Below are positions 63,881 through 64,000 of a stretch of DNA of 64,000 bases, in pieces. The stretch is taken from assembly GCA_013140605.1 (NCBI GenBank), contig JABFSL010000018.1:1-64000 (forward strand), given 5' to 3'. The position numbers and the translations under genes are program-made. Numbering within the stretch: the first letter of the stretch is position 1; every line of letters begins with the position of its first letter. The stretch comes from Anaerolineales bacterium (GTDB lineage: Bacteria; Chloroflexota; Anaerolineae; Anaerolineales; Villigracilaceae). The notes beneath the pieces are model-generated. The model did no database searches and was not told the origin of the DNA. It saw only the letters and a list, made by a program, of their open reading frames with translations.

Positions 63881-64000
63881 TCATTCCCAAATATCCTTCG
63901 CCACATCATCCAACCCCAATTCAAGCAACTTCTCTTTCGATGGCTTCCCGCTTTCCTTATCCCATCCGCGCGCTTCGTAATACGCATTGAGCAAGGCAGG
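63881..64000 (-). CDS. Aldehyde ferredoxin oxidoreductase, C-terminal end (partial)
   Basis: The last 39 codons of a gene running off the window on the minus strand. LLNAYYEARGWDKESGKPSK then KEKLLELGLDDVAKDIWE resembles the conserved C-terminus of tungsten-dependent aldehyde:ferredoxin oxidoreductases. The rest of the protein lies outside, so this is a family-level guess. Such an enzyme would need the tungstopterin cofactor and a ferredoxin such as the one at 10321. Confidence 0.7.
   Translation of the reverse strand, partial: PALLNAYYEARGWDKESGKPSKEKLLELGLDDVAKDIWE

Noticed and set aside
1-64000. rRNA and tRNA genes
   Set aside because: No stretch with a tRNA T-arm context or rRNA-like sequence was found by reading; the GGTTCGATCC at 46543 is inside the methyltransferase coding sequence.

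Overview
The window looks like a contig piece from a Chloroflexota (Anaerolineae-like) bacterium. Pointers are the coenzyme F420 biosynthesis block (cofE, cofD, cofC, npdG), menaquinone genes (menA, ubiE), FHA-domain proteins beside a RodA-type protein, secreted SH3b proteins with Pro/Thr-rich linkers, and many dispersed palindromic repeats. The assignment rests on gene content and style only; I saw no rRNA or tRNA gene. Nearly all sequence is coding, on both strands, with intrinsic terminators between most converging units.

Layout. 0.5-5.5 kb: proton-pumping pyrophosphatase, an A-type Fe-S carrier, two tandem SH3b proteins, a zinc-ribbon protein. 5.6-10.3 kb: FhaA-like, FhaB-like, mtnP and a RodA-penicillin-binding-protein fusion whose transpeptidase motifs are lost. 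10.3-13.8 kb: ferredoxin, superoxide dismutase, EamA exporter, gluconokinase carrying an in-frame palindromic insert, YbaK. 13.8-17.8 kb: accessory island that reads as an integron cassette array without an integrase: three attC-like sites, four cassette genes and a truncated site at the edge. 17.8-25 kb: proline dehydrogenase, class A beta-lactamase-like protein, zinc-ribbon coiled coil, membrane NACHT-HEAT ATPase, SsnA. 25-31 kb: F420 synthesis and F420-using enzymes, interrupted by two four-helix-bundle (S23/IVP-type) genes with inverted micro-repeat arms. 31-35 kb: HD protein, TetR regulator, NitT/TauT-type ABC transporter. 35-39 kb: divergent menA/ubiE and hydroxyacid dehydrogenase/thioesterase pairs with leaderless promoters. 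39-46.7 kb: ECF sigma factor with a giant LysM anti-sigma-like protein, Mo-hydroxylase FAD subunit, C39-like protein, PilZ protein, CcrM-like methyltransferase. 46.7-54 kb: PreP-like protease, a nucleotidyltransferase operon, XdhD-like Mo hydroxylase. 54-64 kb: HD-GYP protein, CBS-pyrophosphatase, decayed HEPN gene, XdhC, SPFH-excisionase fusion, NAD(P)HX repair enzyme, His-tailed EamA exporter, and the end of an aldehyde ferredoxin oxidoreductase.

How the genes work together. F420 is made by CofC, CofD, CofE and a nitroreductase, reduced by NpdG, and probably used by the PPOX and LLM proteins. SsnA, the FAD subunit, the XdhD-like protein and XdhC look like a scattered molybdenum-hydroxylase/purine module. 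Two pyrophosphatases, one membrane and one soluble with CBS domains, handle PPi.

The most unusual features are the integrase-less cassette array, the palindromic elements that insert in frame inside conserved enzymes, the four-helix-bundle genes bracketed by locus-specific inverted micro-repeats, and a recurring leaderless promoter design with TATAAT 6-9 bases before the start codon.
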